The notes: generated from the letters alone by a model not told the origin. Positions 1-8,925 are shown, counted from the stretch's first letter. The stretch is DNA of 64,000 bases from Streptomyces sp. WAC 01529 (GCF_003945545.1 NZ_CP029617.1:558001-622000); one strand, 5' to 3'. Numbers and translations are program-made.

Positions 1-403
1 CGCACGTTTTCCGCAGGACGCGGAGATCGCGTACCAGACCGCGTGGGTCCACGACACGCTGGGACTGGAGGCGGAAGCGGTCCTGTACTACGAGCGGGCG
101 CTCGCCGGGTCGGGGCTCTCCGATGAGGACCGTCGCGGCGCCCTTCTGGGGCTCGGCAGCACCTACCGGGTCCTTGGCCGTTACGACGAGGCCGTCGCCA
201 CACTCGGCGATGCGGCGGCCCAGTTTCCCGACGACGGAGCGCTCAAGACGTTCCTGGCCATGGCGCTGTACAACACCGGCCGGACCCATGACGCCATGGA
301 GATCCTTCTGACCTTGCTCGCGGCCACGAGCAAGGCTCCGGAGATCGCGGGTTACCGACCCGCGATCGAGGAGTACGCCAAGGACCTCGACGCCACGATG
401 TAG
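1..403 (+). CDS. TPR-repeat protein, C-terminal part (cut by window edge)
   Basis: The frame enters from outside the window (first full codon at base 2) and stops at TAG 401-403, leaving about 133 C-terminal residues. Pairs of helices with the small/large residue spacing of tetratricopeptide repeats are visible, for example ALLGLGSTYRVLGRYDEAV and ALKTFLAMALYNTGRTHDAM. TPR proteins are protein-protein adaptors, and nothing here shows the partner. The next gene is convergent. The TPR call is good; the biological role is unknown. Confidence 0.75.
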   Translation, partial: ARFPQDAEIAYQTAWVHDTLGLEAEAVLYYERALAGSGLSDEDRRGALLGLGSTYRVLGRYDEAVATLGDAAAQFPDDGALKTFLAMALYNTGRTHDAMEILLTLLAATSKAPEIAGYRPAIEEYAKDLDATM

Positions 404-436
404 CGGCGCCGACGCCGTCGCCCCGATACCCCCGGC

Positions 437-1360
437 CTACGCCCGCCTACGGCGCAGCCACTTCAGCAGGCCACGCGACTCCTGAACCGAGGTGTCGAGC
501 GCGACGTCCCTCGGCAGCTCGGGCTCTGGAGTGGGAGGTGCCGGTTCGACCATGGGCCGCGGCGCGGGTCGGGGCGCCGGGCGTTGCGCGCGGGCCTGGA
601 CGAGGCCGATCAGCAGGCTGGAGCGCAGCCAGCGAATCTCGTCCGGGTCGTCCGCCGTCGTGATGCGTTCGACGATTCGTGCCACGGGTGAATCCGGTGC
701 TCCGTTGGCGCGTGGCACGGGCTTGAGCCGGTTGAGGTAGGCGCGTTCGTACGGATCCCTGATGGTCTCCGCGAGCTGCACCGGATCCAGCAGCGAGGCC
801 ATAGCGGCGACGCGCTCCCACGGGTCCTCGGACTGCCTCAGCAGAAAGTCCGCGTGGCGGCCCCGCCAGTTGCGCGCCCTCAGGTCCTGGCCCTTTTCCA
901 GTCGTTCACGCAGCACTCCCGGCATGCGTCCGGTAAGAAGGTCGGCGTTGGTCTCTGTCTCGGCGAACTGCCGTAGTTCCTCGGCGAGATAGAGCCAGAC
1001 AACAGCTCGATACCGGTTCAGGTAGAACTTCACCGGGACCAGCGCACCGACTCGGGCGAGCCGGGTGAAGCGGGCCGGGCTGATGTCCATGAGCCTCGCA
1101 CCCTCTGTGGTGCCCACGGCTCTGATGCCTTCTCGCAGCGACTCGGGGAACCCTTCGCTTCCGCGCACGCGAGCGATCTCCTCACGCGTGACGCGCCGCT
1201 GACCGCCCGCTCCGTCCCCGACGGTGCGGATGCGCCCCAGCACCACCGCGAGATCGAACTCGCCGCGCTTGAGGCCCAGTTCCCTCGCGGCGCCGCTCGG
1301 CGTCAACGATGGCCGGGCGGCCGTCGCGGTGGCCGTCTGCGTGATGGTGTCACTTGCCAT
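437..1360 (-). CDS. DUF6397-like protein
   Basis: The product is 307 residues. Residues 20-120 resemble two winged-helix or MerR-like units: AARELGLKRGEFDLAVVLG followed by RRVTREEIARV, then GARLMDISPARFTRLARVG. The middle is Arg-rich and helical. A Pro-rich linker (PAPRPAPRPMVEPAPPTPEP) precedes a basic C-terminus ending LLKWLRRRRA. I recognise the architecture as that of actinomycete proteins annotated DUF6397, whose function is not known. The helix-turn-helix-like N-terminus suggests, but does not prove, DNA binding. Start is the ATG at 1358-1360. Confidence 0.7.
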   Translation of the reverse strand: MASDTITQTATATAARPSLTPSGAARELGLKRGEFDLAVVLGRIRTVGDGAGGQRRVTREEIARVRGSEGFPESLREGIRAVGTTEGARLMDISPARFTRLARVGALVPVKFYLNRYRAVVWLYLAEELRQFAETETNADLLTGRMPGVLRERLEKGQDLRARNWRGRHADFLLRQSEDPWERVAAMASLLDPVQLAETIRDPYERAYLNRLKPVPRANGAPDSPVARIVERITTADDPDEIRWLRSSLLIGLVQARAQRPAPRPAPRPMVEPAPPTPEPELPRDVALDTSVQESRGLLKWLRRRRA

Positions 1361-1515
1361 GATGGTTCTCCCCCGTGAGACGTGCTTGCTCTCGGGAAAA
1401 ACCGTAGCCCGACCACCGCGATCCTCGCTCGGCCTGTGGATAACTCTTGTCGTGGCGATGTCAGCGCTGGTCAGACGTCGACGTCACACGTGCCGGAAGC
1501 CGGCGTCAGCGCTGG

Positions 1516-1929
1516 TCAGAGGTCCACGACAGGCGTGCGTTCCGGTTTCCGGGCCCCCACGCCCAAGTGTTCGCCGACACGGTTCACGAGCAGTGTCATC
1601 TCGTAGGCGACTTGGCCGATGTCTGCCTCCGCGGAGCTCAGGACGCAGAGGCAGCTGCCGTCGCCCGCCGCCGTGACGAAGAGGACGGCGTCGTCGAACT
1701 CGATCATCGTCTGGCGCACATTCCCGGCGTGGAAGTGGCGCCCCGACCCCTTGGCGAGGCTGTGAAGTCCCGAGGAGACCGCGGCGAGATGCTCCGCGTC
1801 CTCGCGCTCCAGATCCGAACTCGCGCCCGTCACAAGCCCGTCGTTGGACAGCACCAGCGCGTGCCGTACATGCTCCATCCGCTGCGTCAGGTCGTCCAGC
1901 AGCCAGCCCAGCCCCGTGCTCTGCCCCAT
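1516..1929 (-). CDS. Roadblock/LC7-domain protein, solo CvnB homologue
   Basis: The product is 137 residues starting at the ATG at 1929, chosen over an upstream start because GGGGAG lies just ahead of it and homology begins there (MGQSTGLGWLLDDL). It is a single roadblock/LC7 domain closely matching the CvnB gene at 3473-3907: both share the pattern HALVLSNDGL, EDAEHLAAV, GLHSLAKG, RQTM and GDGSCL. Roadblock proteins act with small GTPases of the MglA/CvnD type, so this may be a second partner for CvnD, encoded 500 bases away. It is divergent from the oxidoreductase gene at 2022. Confidence 0.85.
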   Translation of the reverse strand: MGQSTGLGWLLDDLTQRMEHVRHALVLSNDGLVTGASSDLEREDAEHLAAVSSGLHSLAKGSGRHFHAGNVRQTMIEFDDAVLFVTAAGDGSCLCVLSSAEADIGQVAYEMTLLVNRVGEHLGVGARKPERTPVVDL

Positions 1930-2021
1930 GATCCCGTCTCCCCGCGTCCGCTCCCCCTGGCTGGAGGATCTGACCTGCCAGCCTTCCCCACGTCCGGCGC
2001 CCCGGCAAGCATGATGGGGAC

Positions 2022-2450
2022 ATGGCACAGAAGATGACCGATGAACAATGGCGGGCCTTCGTCTCGCACGGCACCCGAACCGGCAAGCTCTCGACGGTCA
2101 GGGCGGACGGCAGCCCGCACATCGCACCCATCTGGTTCCTGCTCGACGGGCAAGACCTGGTGTTCAACACCGGCAAGGAGACGGTGAAGGGCCGAAACCT
2201 CGCGCGCGACGGACGCGTGGCCCTGTGCGTGGACGACGATCAACCGCCGTTCGCGTACGTCGTTCTCCAAGGCCGCGCCGAACTGATCGAGGAGATCGAC
2301 CAGGTCCGGCACTGGGCGGCCCGGCTCGGCGCGCGCTATATGGGCGAGGACCGGGCCGAGGAGTTCGGCAAGCGCAACGGCGTTCCCGGAGAACTCCTGG
2401 TGCGCGTGAGGATCGACAAGGTGCTCGCGTCCTCCGGAGTAGCCGACTGA
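2022..2450 (+). CDS. PPOX-class F420-dependent oxidoreductase
   Basis: The product is 142 residues with the split beta-barrel fold of the pyridoxamine 5'-phosphate oxidase-like superfamily. The N-terminus has the usual family order: a short helix, then GTRTGKLSTVRADGSPHIAP, IWFLLDG, LVFNTGKETVKGRNL and RVALCVDD. Actinobacterial members with this pattern commonly bind the deazaflavin F420 and reduce small molecules; the substrate cannot be read from sequence. The gene converges on cvnD with only three bases between stop codons. FMN as cofactor instead of F420 remains possible. Confidence 0.85.
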   Translation: MAQKMTDEQWRAFVSHGTRTGKLSTVRADGSPHIAPIWFLLDGQDLVFNTGKETVKGRNLARDGRVALCVDDDQPPFAYVVLQGRAELIEEIDQVRHWAARLGARYMGEDRAEEFGKRNGVPGELLVRVRIDKVLASSGVAD

Positions 2451-2453
2451 GGT

Positions 2454-3059
2454 TCAGCCCACCGAGTCGAGCAGTCGGGCGGTATGCATCCGCCCGGCGT
2501 ACTCGACCAGACGTATCAGCACCTCCTTCCCGGAGTCGCGGTCCCGCGCGTCGCACAGCACGACGGGGGTGCCGCGGTCGAGGTCCAAGGCCCGTGAGAC
2601 GTCCTGCGCGCCGTACGTACGGGCGTGCGCGAAGCAGTTGACGGCCACGACGAACGGGATTCGCCGGTGCTCGAAGTAGTCCACGGCGGGGAAACAGTCC
2701 TCGAGCCGCCGCGTGTCCGCGAGGACGACGGCGCCCAGGGCTCCCTGCGACAGTTCGTCCCACAGGAACCAGAAACGGTCCTGCCCCGGAGTGCCGAAGA
2801 GGTACAGCGAAAGGCCCGACCTGATGGTGATGCGGCCGAAGTCCATGGCGACGGTCGTCGTGGTCTTCCGGTCGACGCCCTCGGTGTCGTCCACCGACTG
2901 ACCTGCCTCGCTGAGCAGTTCTTCGGTGCGCAGGGGACGAATCTCGCTGACCGCGCCGACCAGAGTGGTCTTGCCCACCCCGAAACCGCCCGCTACCAGG
3001 ATCTTCAGTGCCATGGCGGCGGTCTCGCCGTCCACGGCTTCAGAGCGCTCGGAGACCAT
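2454..3059 (-). CDS. cvnD: Conservon GTP-binding protein CvnD
   Basis: The product is 201 residues. The small Ras-like/MglA-type GTPase has its P-loop GGFGVGKTT at residues 24-32, a TTTVAMDFGRI switch-I region and FGTPGQDRFWFLWDEL as the switch-II/Walker-B segment. CvnD is the membrane-recruited GTPase of the Streptomyces conservon, regulated by CvnA and CvnB. It is the last gene of the four-gene minus-strand operon and overlaps the end of cvnC by 20 bases. The ATG at 3059 is used; an internal ATG 15 codons later (MALKIL) is the alternative. Confidence 0.93.
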   Translation of the reverse strand: MVSERSEAVDGETAAMALKILVAGGFGVGKTTLVGAVSEIRPLRTEELLSEAGQSVDDTEGVDRKTTTTVAMDFGRITIRSGLSLYLFGTPGQDRFWFLWDELSQGALGAVVLADTRRLEDCFPAVDYFEHRRIPFVVAVNCFAHARTYGAQDVSRALDLDRGTPVVLCDARDRDSGKEVLIRLVEYAGRMHTARLLDSVG

Positions 3060-3453
3060 CGATCACCTCTCGGAGGATCTTCTCGTCGGGAAGCTGCGCG
3101 GGCGGCACCGGTCGGTTGACCTTGATGAAGCCCATCTCCAGCAGGTCGCCGAGCAGCACCCTGACCACGCCCACAGGCAGATCGGCGCCCGCGGCGAGTT
3201 CGGCGACGGACTGTGTCTCGGCGCGGCACAGCCCGATGAGCGCCCGGTGTTCGGGGCCAAGAGCGGTGTCGTCCCCGAGTCCTATGGCGTCCGCGTCCAG
3301 CGTCACCAGTGCGATCAGGTCGAAACGGACGCCGCTCGGTCCCGGCTCGGTCCGCCCGCCCGTCATCGCGTAAGGCCGGACAAGGGGCCCGGCTTCGTTG
3401 TCGTACCACTGGCTGTCCACCTGACGCGGGGAGCCCTTTGATTCGTCGGTCAT
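3040..3453 (-). CDS. cvnC: Conservon protein CvnC (DUF742)
   Basis: The product is 137 residues from the ATG at 3453. It has the DUF742 signature VRPYAMTGGRT near residue 25, then a winged-helix-like section: ALGPEHRALIGLC, SVAELAAGADLPVGVVRVLLGDL, and FIKVNRP. In conservons this protein sits between the roadblock protein and the GTPase, with a proposed adaptor or DNA-binding-like role that is not firmly established. It begins 19 bases after cvnB and overlaps cvnD, consistent with coupled translation. Confidence 0.92.
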   Translation of the reverse strand: MTDESKGSPRQVDSQWYDNEAGPLVRPYAMTGGRTEPGPSGVRFDLIALVTLDADAIGLGDDTALGPEHRALIGLCRAETQSVAELAAGADLPVGVVRVLLGDLLEMGFIKVNRPVPPAQLPDEKILREVIDGLRAL

Positions 3454-3472
3454 GGCTACCGGCCGTCCTCGG

Positions 3473-3907
3473 TCATCTGGCTGCCGGTGGTTGCGCGGCG
3501 AGGCGCGCTGGGGTGTGGAGGTGCTCGCCCACCCGCTTGACCAGGCGGGCCATTTCGTACGCCACGAGACCGATGTCGGCCGTCGCGGAGCTGAGGACCG
3601 TGAGACAGGAGCCGTCGCCGGCGGCCGCCACGAACAGGAAGGCGTCATCCATCTCGACCATGGTCTGGCGCACACCGCCGGCCCCGAAATGGCGGCCCGC
3701 CCCCTTGGCGAGACTGTGGAATCCCGAGGCGACGGCGGCCAGATGCTCGGCGTCCTCTCGGGTCAGGGCGGTCGAGGCGCCGACCGGCAGGCCGTCATTG
3801 GACAGCACCACCGCGTGCCGAACCTCACCGACGCGCAGCACCAAGTCGTCCAGCAGCCAGTCGAGTTCACCGATTCGCCCGGCGGGAATGCTCTGGTCCT
3901 GGATCAT
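3473..3907 (-). CDS. cvnB: Conservon roadblock protein CvnB
   Basis: The product is 144 residues, a single roadblock/LC7 domain (LDWLLDDLVLRVGEVRHAVV, then EDAEHLAAVASGFHSLAKG, VRQTMVEMDDAFLFV, ADIGLVAYEM). It is expected to act as a GTPase-regulating partner of CvnD downstream of CvnA. The start ATG at 3907 overlaps the cvnA stop by four bases (ATGA), so translation is coupled. The solo homologue at 1516-1929 is a close paralogue. Confidence 0.93.
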   Translation of the reverse strand: MIQDQSIPAGRIGELDWLLDDLVLRVGEVRHAVVLSNDGLPVGASTALTREDAEHLAAVASGFHSLAKGAGRHFGAGGVRQTMVEMDDAFLFVAAAGDGSCLTVLSSATADIGLVAYEMARLVKRVGEHLHTPARLAAQPPAAR

Positions 3908-6534
3908 GCGGGGTCTCCTTCGCTGCCGTCCCGGCCCGATACGGGCCCTGAGGTGTCGGAGGCCGAACCGACGACGCCACCCGGGCGCGGACCGCCGCCG
4001 CGCGCCCAGCCGTCGCGGTAGGCGGCCATGCGGTCGCGCACCTGCTCGGGGCTGCGCTGCTCGTCCCCCTTGGAGACCGCGGGGGCCTCCGCTTCTACGG
4101 AGGGGCGCTCACGCAGTTGAGGGGCGAGGTTCGCCTGACGTACGCGGCGGGGCAGGTCGGCCGGCACTTCCTGGGCGTCCGCGCTAGCGATATCGCGTTC
4201 CTGGGCATCCGCCCTCGCGACATCGCGTTCCTGGACGTCCGCGCTCGCGACATCGAGGGATCCGGCGTCGTACGCCCTGGAGTCGTACCCCCTGTGCTGC
4301 CGCAACGTAGTGACACCTGGCGGCTGCGCCTGCACCGGGGCCGACAGGACGGGCCGGGCGGGGACGGCCGGAATGGAGACCTCGTGCATACGCTGCGCCG
4401 GGTGCGCCTCCACACTCTCCGCCGGGCCGCTGTGCAGTAGCGCGGTGGGCAGGAGCACGACCGCGGTGGTCCCTCCGTAGGGAGACGTACCCAGATGCAC
4501 CTTGATGCCATGCCGAGCGGCGAGCCTGCTGACTACGAAGAGGCCCAGCTGATCGCTGTCGAACAGGTCGAGCGCTTCGGAGTGCTCGATGCGGCGGTTG
4601 GCCTCGGCCAGCATGTCCACCCCCATGCCGAGGCCGCGGTCCTCGACCTCCAGGGCATAGCCGTTGCCGACCGGTTCACCGCTGACCCGCACTTTGGTGT
4701 GGGGTGGAGAGAACTGTGCGGCGTTCTCGACGAGTTCGGCCAGAAGGTGTGTGAGGTCGGCGACCGCTGTTCCCAGAACCGAGGCGGCGGGCAGTTGGCG
4801 AACCTCCACGCGCGCGTAGTCCTCGACTTCGGAGACCGCCGCCCGGACGACGTCGGTCAGGGACACCGGCATCCGCCAGGCCCGCCCCGGGGCGGCTCCG
4901 GAGAGGATGATCAGGCTCTCCGCATGGCGCCTCATCCGGGTCGTCAGGTGGTCGAGGCGGAAGAGATCGCTGAGTTCGTCGGGGTCATCGGCTCTGCGCT
5001 CCATCATGTCGAGAAGGCTGAGCTGGCGGTGCACGAGGACCTGGCTCCTGCGGGCCAGGTTGACAAAGACCCCGGAGATGCCGCTGGCGAGTTCCGCGCG
5101 CTCGATCGCCGCGTGCAGTGCTGCCCGGTGGACCGTGCCGAGGGCCTCGGAGACCTGCCCCGTCTCATCCTCGGCGGGCGGTCCAGGTGGCGCCTCGGCA
5201 CGGATGTCGATCTCCTCCCCGGCGCGCAACCGCCGCATGGCGTGCGGAAGTTTGCGGCGGGCGATCTCCAGGGCGCCATTGCGCAGGCTGACCAACTCGA
5301 TGACGAGACCCCGGCCGATGCGTACGGAGATGACGAGTGAGGCGGCGACCGCGGCGAGGCCGAGGAGAACGGCGGCGCCCGCCGGGGTGAGCACACCGTG
5401 GGTGAACGGGTCGGCCCGGTCCACGGCGCCGCTGTCCGCCGCGTCCTCGATCGCGTGGAGTTCTTTCCGCACGGCCGCGTAGGCCCTGTCCCAGTCCCCG
5501 GCAGGGGCCGCGGCCAGGGCCTTGCGGCCGGGCTCGGCGGCCAGCACCTTGTCCTCGACGGCTTGGACATCGCCGTACGCGCCTGCCTCTTCCAGGCCGC
5601 GCCAGGCGGCCCGTTCGGGTCCACGGAGGTCTGCGACCGCCGCTTCGGTCAGGGTCCGACGGGTATCGACGGCACCGGTGAACAGGCGGAGCCGCTCGCC
5701 GTCCAGAGTGCCGGCCAGCCGTGCCGCCGCGAGCACCGCGTCCTCGCGGGCCAGCATTTCGCCCGCCCTGGAGAATTCGAGCAGCACGCGCGCGTGGGTG
5801 CCCGGTTCGGCTTCGTGCATTCCCGTGAGCGCACCACCCACCGCGAAGGCCTGCGAAATCGACTTCGTGTACTGGCCGTACGCGGCGTCCCAGCCCATGC
5901 GGCGGTCCAGCACGTCGGTCCGCAGGGAACGCAGCTCCTCGGCTCCGCTCACGAACGCGTCGAGTCGGTCGGCCACTCCGTCCGGGAGTCCCGCTCCGTC
6001 GGCGACGGTCCGGTTGTTGCCGAGGCGCAGCCTCGCCACCGCCCGATTTGTGCGGGTCGCCTGTCTCTCCAGGGCCGCGCCGCGGTCGGCGCCGGGTTCG
6101 GCCACGTAGCGCACGGCGGCGGTGCGTTCTGCTTGGAGCGAGGTCAGAGCCGTGTCCACAGGGGCGCGCACCTCGGCGTGCACACGCTGCAACTGCCGCA
6201 GGCGTGCCACGTCGTGAGCCGTACTGACGGTGGCGTACCCCCAGAGGGCGAGCAGCGAGACGACCGGCACCATCAGCAAGCACACGATCTTGGCGCGTAC
6301 GGTGCGGGGGCGTATCCGCCACCGCCCCGAGCGCGTCGGTGCCTCATGTCGTGGCGGGCCGGTGAACTGCTCCTCCTCGTCAAGGCGTTCGTCGCGGTGG
6401 TCGTCGGTGTGGTTGTCGCGGTGGCCGTCACGCTGTTCGTCGGCGGGTGGACCGGCATGGGCGCGGCGACCGCGTGCCGGTGGTGACGGCACGGCGTCGC
6501 CGATGGGGTCATGGGTCCTACGGGGTGTACGCAT
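3904..6534 (-). CDS. cvnA: Conservon sensor histidine kinase-like protein CvnA
   Basis: The product is 876 residues from the ATG at 6534, preceded by GAGGAGG. After a Pro/Arg-rich N-tail comes a membrane segment (IVCLLMVPVVSLLALWGYA). Next is an extracytoplasmic nitrate-sensor-type helical domain (LQAERTAAVRYVAEPG region), a second membrane segment (AAVLLGLAAVAASLVISVRI), a HAMP-like linker and a GHKL ATPase domain (LAELVENAAQFSPP, EVEDRGLGMG, GLGLFV-like DQLGLFVVSRLA). CvnA proteins are membrane sensors of conservons. The C-tail is disordered and contains three 10-residue repeats. A longer open frame extends to 7467 but overlaps the MHYT gene and is not coding there. Confidence 0.92.
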   Translation of the reverse strand: MRTPRRTHDPIGDAVPSPPARGRRAHAGPPADEQRDGHRDNHTDDHRDERLDEEEQFTGPPRHEAPTRSGRWRIRPRTVRAKIVCLLMVPVVSLLALWGYATVSTAHDVARLRQLQRVHAEVRAPVDTALTSLQAERTAAVRYVAEPGADRGAALERQATRTNRAVARLRLGNNRTVADGAGLPDGVADRLDAFVSGAEELRSLRTDVLDRRMGWDAAYGQYTKSISQAFAVGGALTGMHEAEPGTHARVLLEFSRAGEMLAREDAVLAAARLAGTLDGERLRLFTGAVDTRRTLTEAAVADLRGPERAAWRGLEEAGAYGDVQAVEDKVLAAEPGRKALAAAPAGDWDRAYAAVRKELHAIEDAADSGAVDRADPFTHGVLTPAGAAVLLGLAAVAASLVISVRIGRGLVIELVSLRNGALEIARRKLPHAMRRLRAGEEIDIRAEAPPGPPAEDETGQVSEALGTVHRAALHAAIERAELASGISGVFVNLARRSQVLVHRQLSLLDMMERRADDPDELSDLFRLDHLTTRMRRHAESLIILSGAAPGRAWRMPVSLTDVVRAAVSEVEDYARVEVRQLPAASVLGTAVADLTHLLAELVENAAQFSPPHTKVRVSGEPVGNGYALEVEDRGLGMGVDMLAEANRRIEHSEALDLFDSDQLGLFVVSRLAARHGIKVHLGTSPYGGTTAVVLLPTALLHSGPAESVEAHPAQRMHEVSIPAVPARPVLSAPVQAQPPGVTTLRQHRGYDSRAYDAGSLDVASADVQERDVARADAQERDIASADAQEVPADLPRRVRQANLAPQLRERPSVEAEAPAVSKGDEQRSPEQVRDRMAAYRDGWARGGGPRPGGVVGSASDTSGPVSGRDGSEGDPA
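4171..4260 (-). repeat. Three 30-bp tandem repeats inside cvnA
   Basis: Three consecutive 30-base units (4171-4200, 4201-4230, 4231-4260) differ at only a few positions. They encode a repeated decapeptide of the type ASADVQERDV / ARADAQERDI / ASADAQEVPA in the disordered C-terminal tail of CvnA. The in-frame length (30 bases) would allow copy-number change without breaking the gene. Confidence 0.85.
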
Positions 6535-6611
6535 GGCCTCCTCGCTCGGATGGGGATCGGGACGTACTCCGGGATCGGGGCGTATTCCGGTGCCGCCGCC
6601 CTTGCCCGCCG

Positions 6612-7385
6612 CTATCGAGCAGCGCTCTCGACCGGTCGCTGAGCGGACTCGGAGGCCTCGCGCTCGTCCGCTGTGGGAGACAGCGCGACGAAGGCCGAGG
6701 TCAGGAAGAGATAGGAACCGAGGCCGACAGCCAGGGGGAAGATGAACTGCATCGTCGTGGCCCCGGAGAGCGCGGCTTCGGAGGGCGTGACGCGCACACT
6801 CACCGCGAGCATCCCGGTGTAGTGCATGCTGCTCACCGCCCCGCCCATGACGAGCGACGCGCCCGCGACCGCCAGGGGCGATTTGATGTTGAGCCCGGCC
6901 CACAGCGCGGCGGTCGCCGCGACAACGGCGATGACTACGGAGAGACCGACGAGCACCGGGTCGTACCGCACGTCCCCGTGCAGGCGCAGCGCCGCCATCC
7001 CCAGGTAGTGCATGCTCGCGACGCCGAGGCCGGTGGTGAGGCCGCCGAGCGCCAGCGCCCGTCCCCGGTCTCGGCCGTACCCGACGGCGAAGACACCGGC
7101 GCCCACGACGGCCATCGCGACCAAGAGGCTCAGGATGGTCAGCGGCACGTTGTAGTGGATCTCCGTGCCGGTGACTCCGAAGCCGAGCATGGCGACGAAG
7201 TGCATCGTCCAGATGCCGGTGCCCAGCGCGGAAGCGGCGGTGAGGAGCCAGTTCCTGCGCGAGCGCCCCGAGGCGCCCAGGGCGCGGACGGTGCAGCGCA
7301 GCCCTAGGGCGGCGCCGATGCAGGCCATCGCGTACGACAGCACGGGAGTAAGCCAGCCGAAGGTGGCGTGGTCCAGGTGTCCCAT
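6612..7385 (-). CDS. MHYT-domain integral membrane sensor
   Basis: The product is 257 residues with seven hydrophobic segments. The diagnostic triplets appear three times, as MHF (TGIWTMHFVAM), MHY (GVASMHYLGMAA) and MHY (AVSSMHYTGMLA). MHYT domains are proposed to bind metal and sense small diatomic gases through conserved Met, His and Tyr near the outer membrane face. There is no output domain, so signalling must go through a partner. The stop lies 77 bases upstream of the cvnA start on the same strand, which makes the conservon a plausible partner, though this is inference. Confidence 0.9.
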   Translation of the reverse strand: MGHLDHATFGWLTPVLSYAMACIGAALGLRCTVRALGASGRSRRNWLLTAASALGTGIWTMHFVAMLGFGVTGTEIHYNVPLTILSLLVAMAVVGAGVFAVGYGRDRGRALALGGLTTGLGVASMHYLGMAALRLHGDVRYDPVLVGLSVVIAVVAATAALWAGLNIKSPLAVAGASLVMGGAVSSMHYTGMLAVSVRVTPSEAALSGATTMQFIFPLAVGLGSYLFLTSAFVALSPTADEREASESAQRPVESAAR

Positions 7386-7527
7386 GGCCCAGGGACGCTA
7401 GCCCGGCCAGGGGCGCACAACGGGGGCGCATTTCGAAAGCTGGTGGAATATGACAGAGAGAGGGCACTGAACGATCGCGTCACGGTCGAACGAGTGCACC
7501 CAACGTACGTGCGGTTCTTACAGGATC

Positions 7528-8136
7528 ATGGGTCGCATGAGCGACGATCCGACACAAGTCCAGGATTTCTTCACAGCCCGCGCGGCCGACTGGGACACCC
7601 GGTTCCCCGACGACGGGCCCGCCTATGAGGCTGCCGTGACCGAGCTCGGACTCCGTCCGGGCTCTCGCGTACTCGACGCCGGATGTGGCACGGGTCGCGC
7701 CCTCCCGGCCCTCAGGGACGCCGTAGGCCCCTCGGGAGTCGTACTGGGCGCCGATCTGACGCCCGCCATGCTGGAGGTCGCCAGGCACGCGGGCAGGGAT
7801 CGCGACGGACAGCTTCTGCTCGCCGATGTGGCGCGGCTGCCGGTGCTCTCCGGGTCGCTCGACGCCGTCTTCGGCGCCGGACTGATCTCACATCTGCCGG
7901 ATCCGGCGGAGAACTTGCGGGAGTTGAGGCGCGTGGTGCGCCCTGGTGGGTTGCTCGCCCTCTTCCACCCGATCGGCCGGGCAGCGCTGGCGGCCAGGCA
8001 GGGGCGACAGATCACGCCGGACGATCTGCGGGCGGAGGCCAACCTCCGCCCCCTCCTCGCCGGCTCCGGCTGGCGCATGACGTCGTACGTCGACGAGGAC
8101 GCCCGCTTCCTCGCCCTCTCCGTACGCGAAGGCTGA
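7528..8136 (+). CDS. Class I SAM-dependent methyltransferase
   Basis: The product is 202 residues. Motif I VLDAGCGTGRALPAL lies near residue 50, followed by GADLTPAMLEVA (acidic residue that binds the SAM ribose), LLADVARLPVLSGSLDAVF and the LRRVVRPGGLLAL beta-hairpin. The fold is that of ubiE/Methyltransf_11 proteins; the substrate is unknown. A second in-frame ATG nine bases downstream (7537) is an equally good start. It converges on the hydrolase at 8149. Confidence 0.85.
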   Translation: MGRMSDDPTQVQDFFTARAADWDTRFPDDGPAYEAAVTELGLRPGSRVLDAGCGTGRALPALRDAVGPSGVVLGADLTPAMLEVARHAGRDRDGQLLLADVARLPVLSGSLDAVFGAGLISHLPDPAENLRELRRVVRPGGLLALFHPIGRAALAARQGRQITPDDLRAEANLRPLLAGSGWRMTSYVDEDARFLALSVREG

Positions 8137-8148
8137 GCGGACCGGTCT

Positions 8149-8925
8149 TCAGGGCGTCGCCCCGGGCGGCGTGCGGCCCGCCACCTCGGCGGCGAACGCG
8201 TCGGCGTTGTCGAACATGACGTTGTGGCCCGCTTCCGGCACGGTCACCACCCTGACTCCCGAAGCAGTCAGGGCATCCCGCCCCGGGAGGACCCCGCTCC
8301 ACGCGCCCTGCAAGTAGACGCGGTCCATGGTCAGCGCCATCAGCATCCGGCGCATCGTGGGCCGCGTCCCCGCTATGAGCCCGACCGCGCTTCGATGCAG
8401 GCCGCGGGGGTCGGCGAGGCGCATGGTTGCCGCCCAAGTGGGCCCCACTTCGTCCAGCACGCGCGCGTAGCCACCGCCGACGACGAAGTCCTCCTCCTCG
8501 TAGGCGGCGATGCCGCTGCTGCCCGCCGTCAGGGGCGGGTTCGGGTCGAGATTGGCTTCCGCGAGGACCAGCCGCGACACGAGGTCGGGACGACGGTGCG
8601 CGAGCACGATGGCCACGGAGCCGCCCATGCTGTGGGCGATCACCTCCGCTCCCGCGACCCGGGCCTCGTCCAGCACCGCGGCCAACGCGGCCGCGTGCTC
8701 CTCCAGCGTGTAACCGAAGTCGGCAGGCCGGTCGCTGATGCCGTGCCCGGGCAGGTCGACGAACAACGAGCGGCGGCCGACCAGTTCGGGCCTGGCGGCG
8801 ATGTGCGCGTGATAGACGGTCGAGGTCGCGCCAAGACCGTGCACGTACACCCTTGCGGGGTCGACGCCGTCAACCTCTGTCCACCGCACGCGGCTCCCCC
8901 GCGTGTCGAACCGTGCCTCACGCAT
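8149..8925 (-). CDS. Alpha/beta hydrolase
   Basis: The product is 258 residues. The alpha/beta fold shows an oxyanion HGLG motif (YVHGLGATS), the DLPGHGISDRP loop, a nucleophile elbow AHSMGG with Ser99, and a late catalytic His in EAGHNVMF (near residue 237). This is the pattern of small esterases and meta-cleavage hydrolases, and the substrate is unknown. It shares the upstream region with the divergent PadR gene, so PadR may control it. Confidence 0.85.
   Translation of the reverse strand: MREARFDTRGSRVRWTEVDGVDPARVYVHGLGATSTVYHAHIAARPELVGRRSLFVDLPGHGISDRPADFGYTLEEHAAALAAVLDEARVAGAEVIAHSMGGSVAIVLAHRRPDLVSRLVLAEANLDPNPPLTAGSSGIAAYEEEDFVVGGGYARVLDEVGPTWAATMRLADPRGLHRSAVGLIAGTRPTMRRMLMALTMDRVYLQGAWSGVLPGRDALTASGVRVVTVPEAGHNVMFDNADAFAAEVAGRTPPGATP

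Noticed and set aside
6535..7467. N-terminal extension of CvnA to 7467
   Set aside because: It overlaps the well-supported MHYT gene; the extension is Arg/His/Pro-rich noise, and the ATG at 6534 has a good ribosome site.
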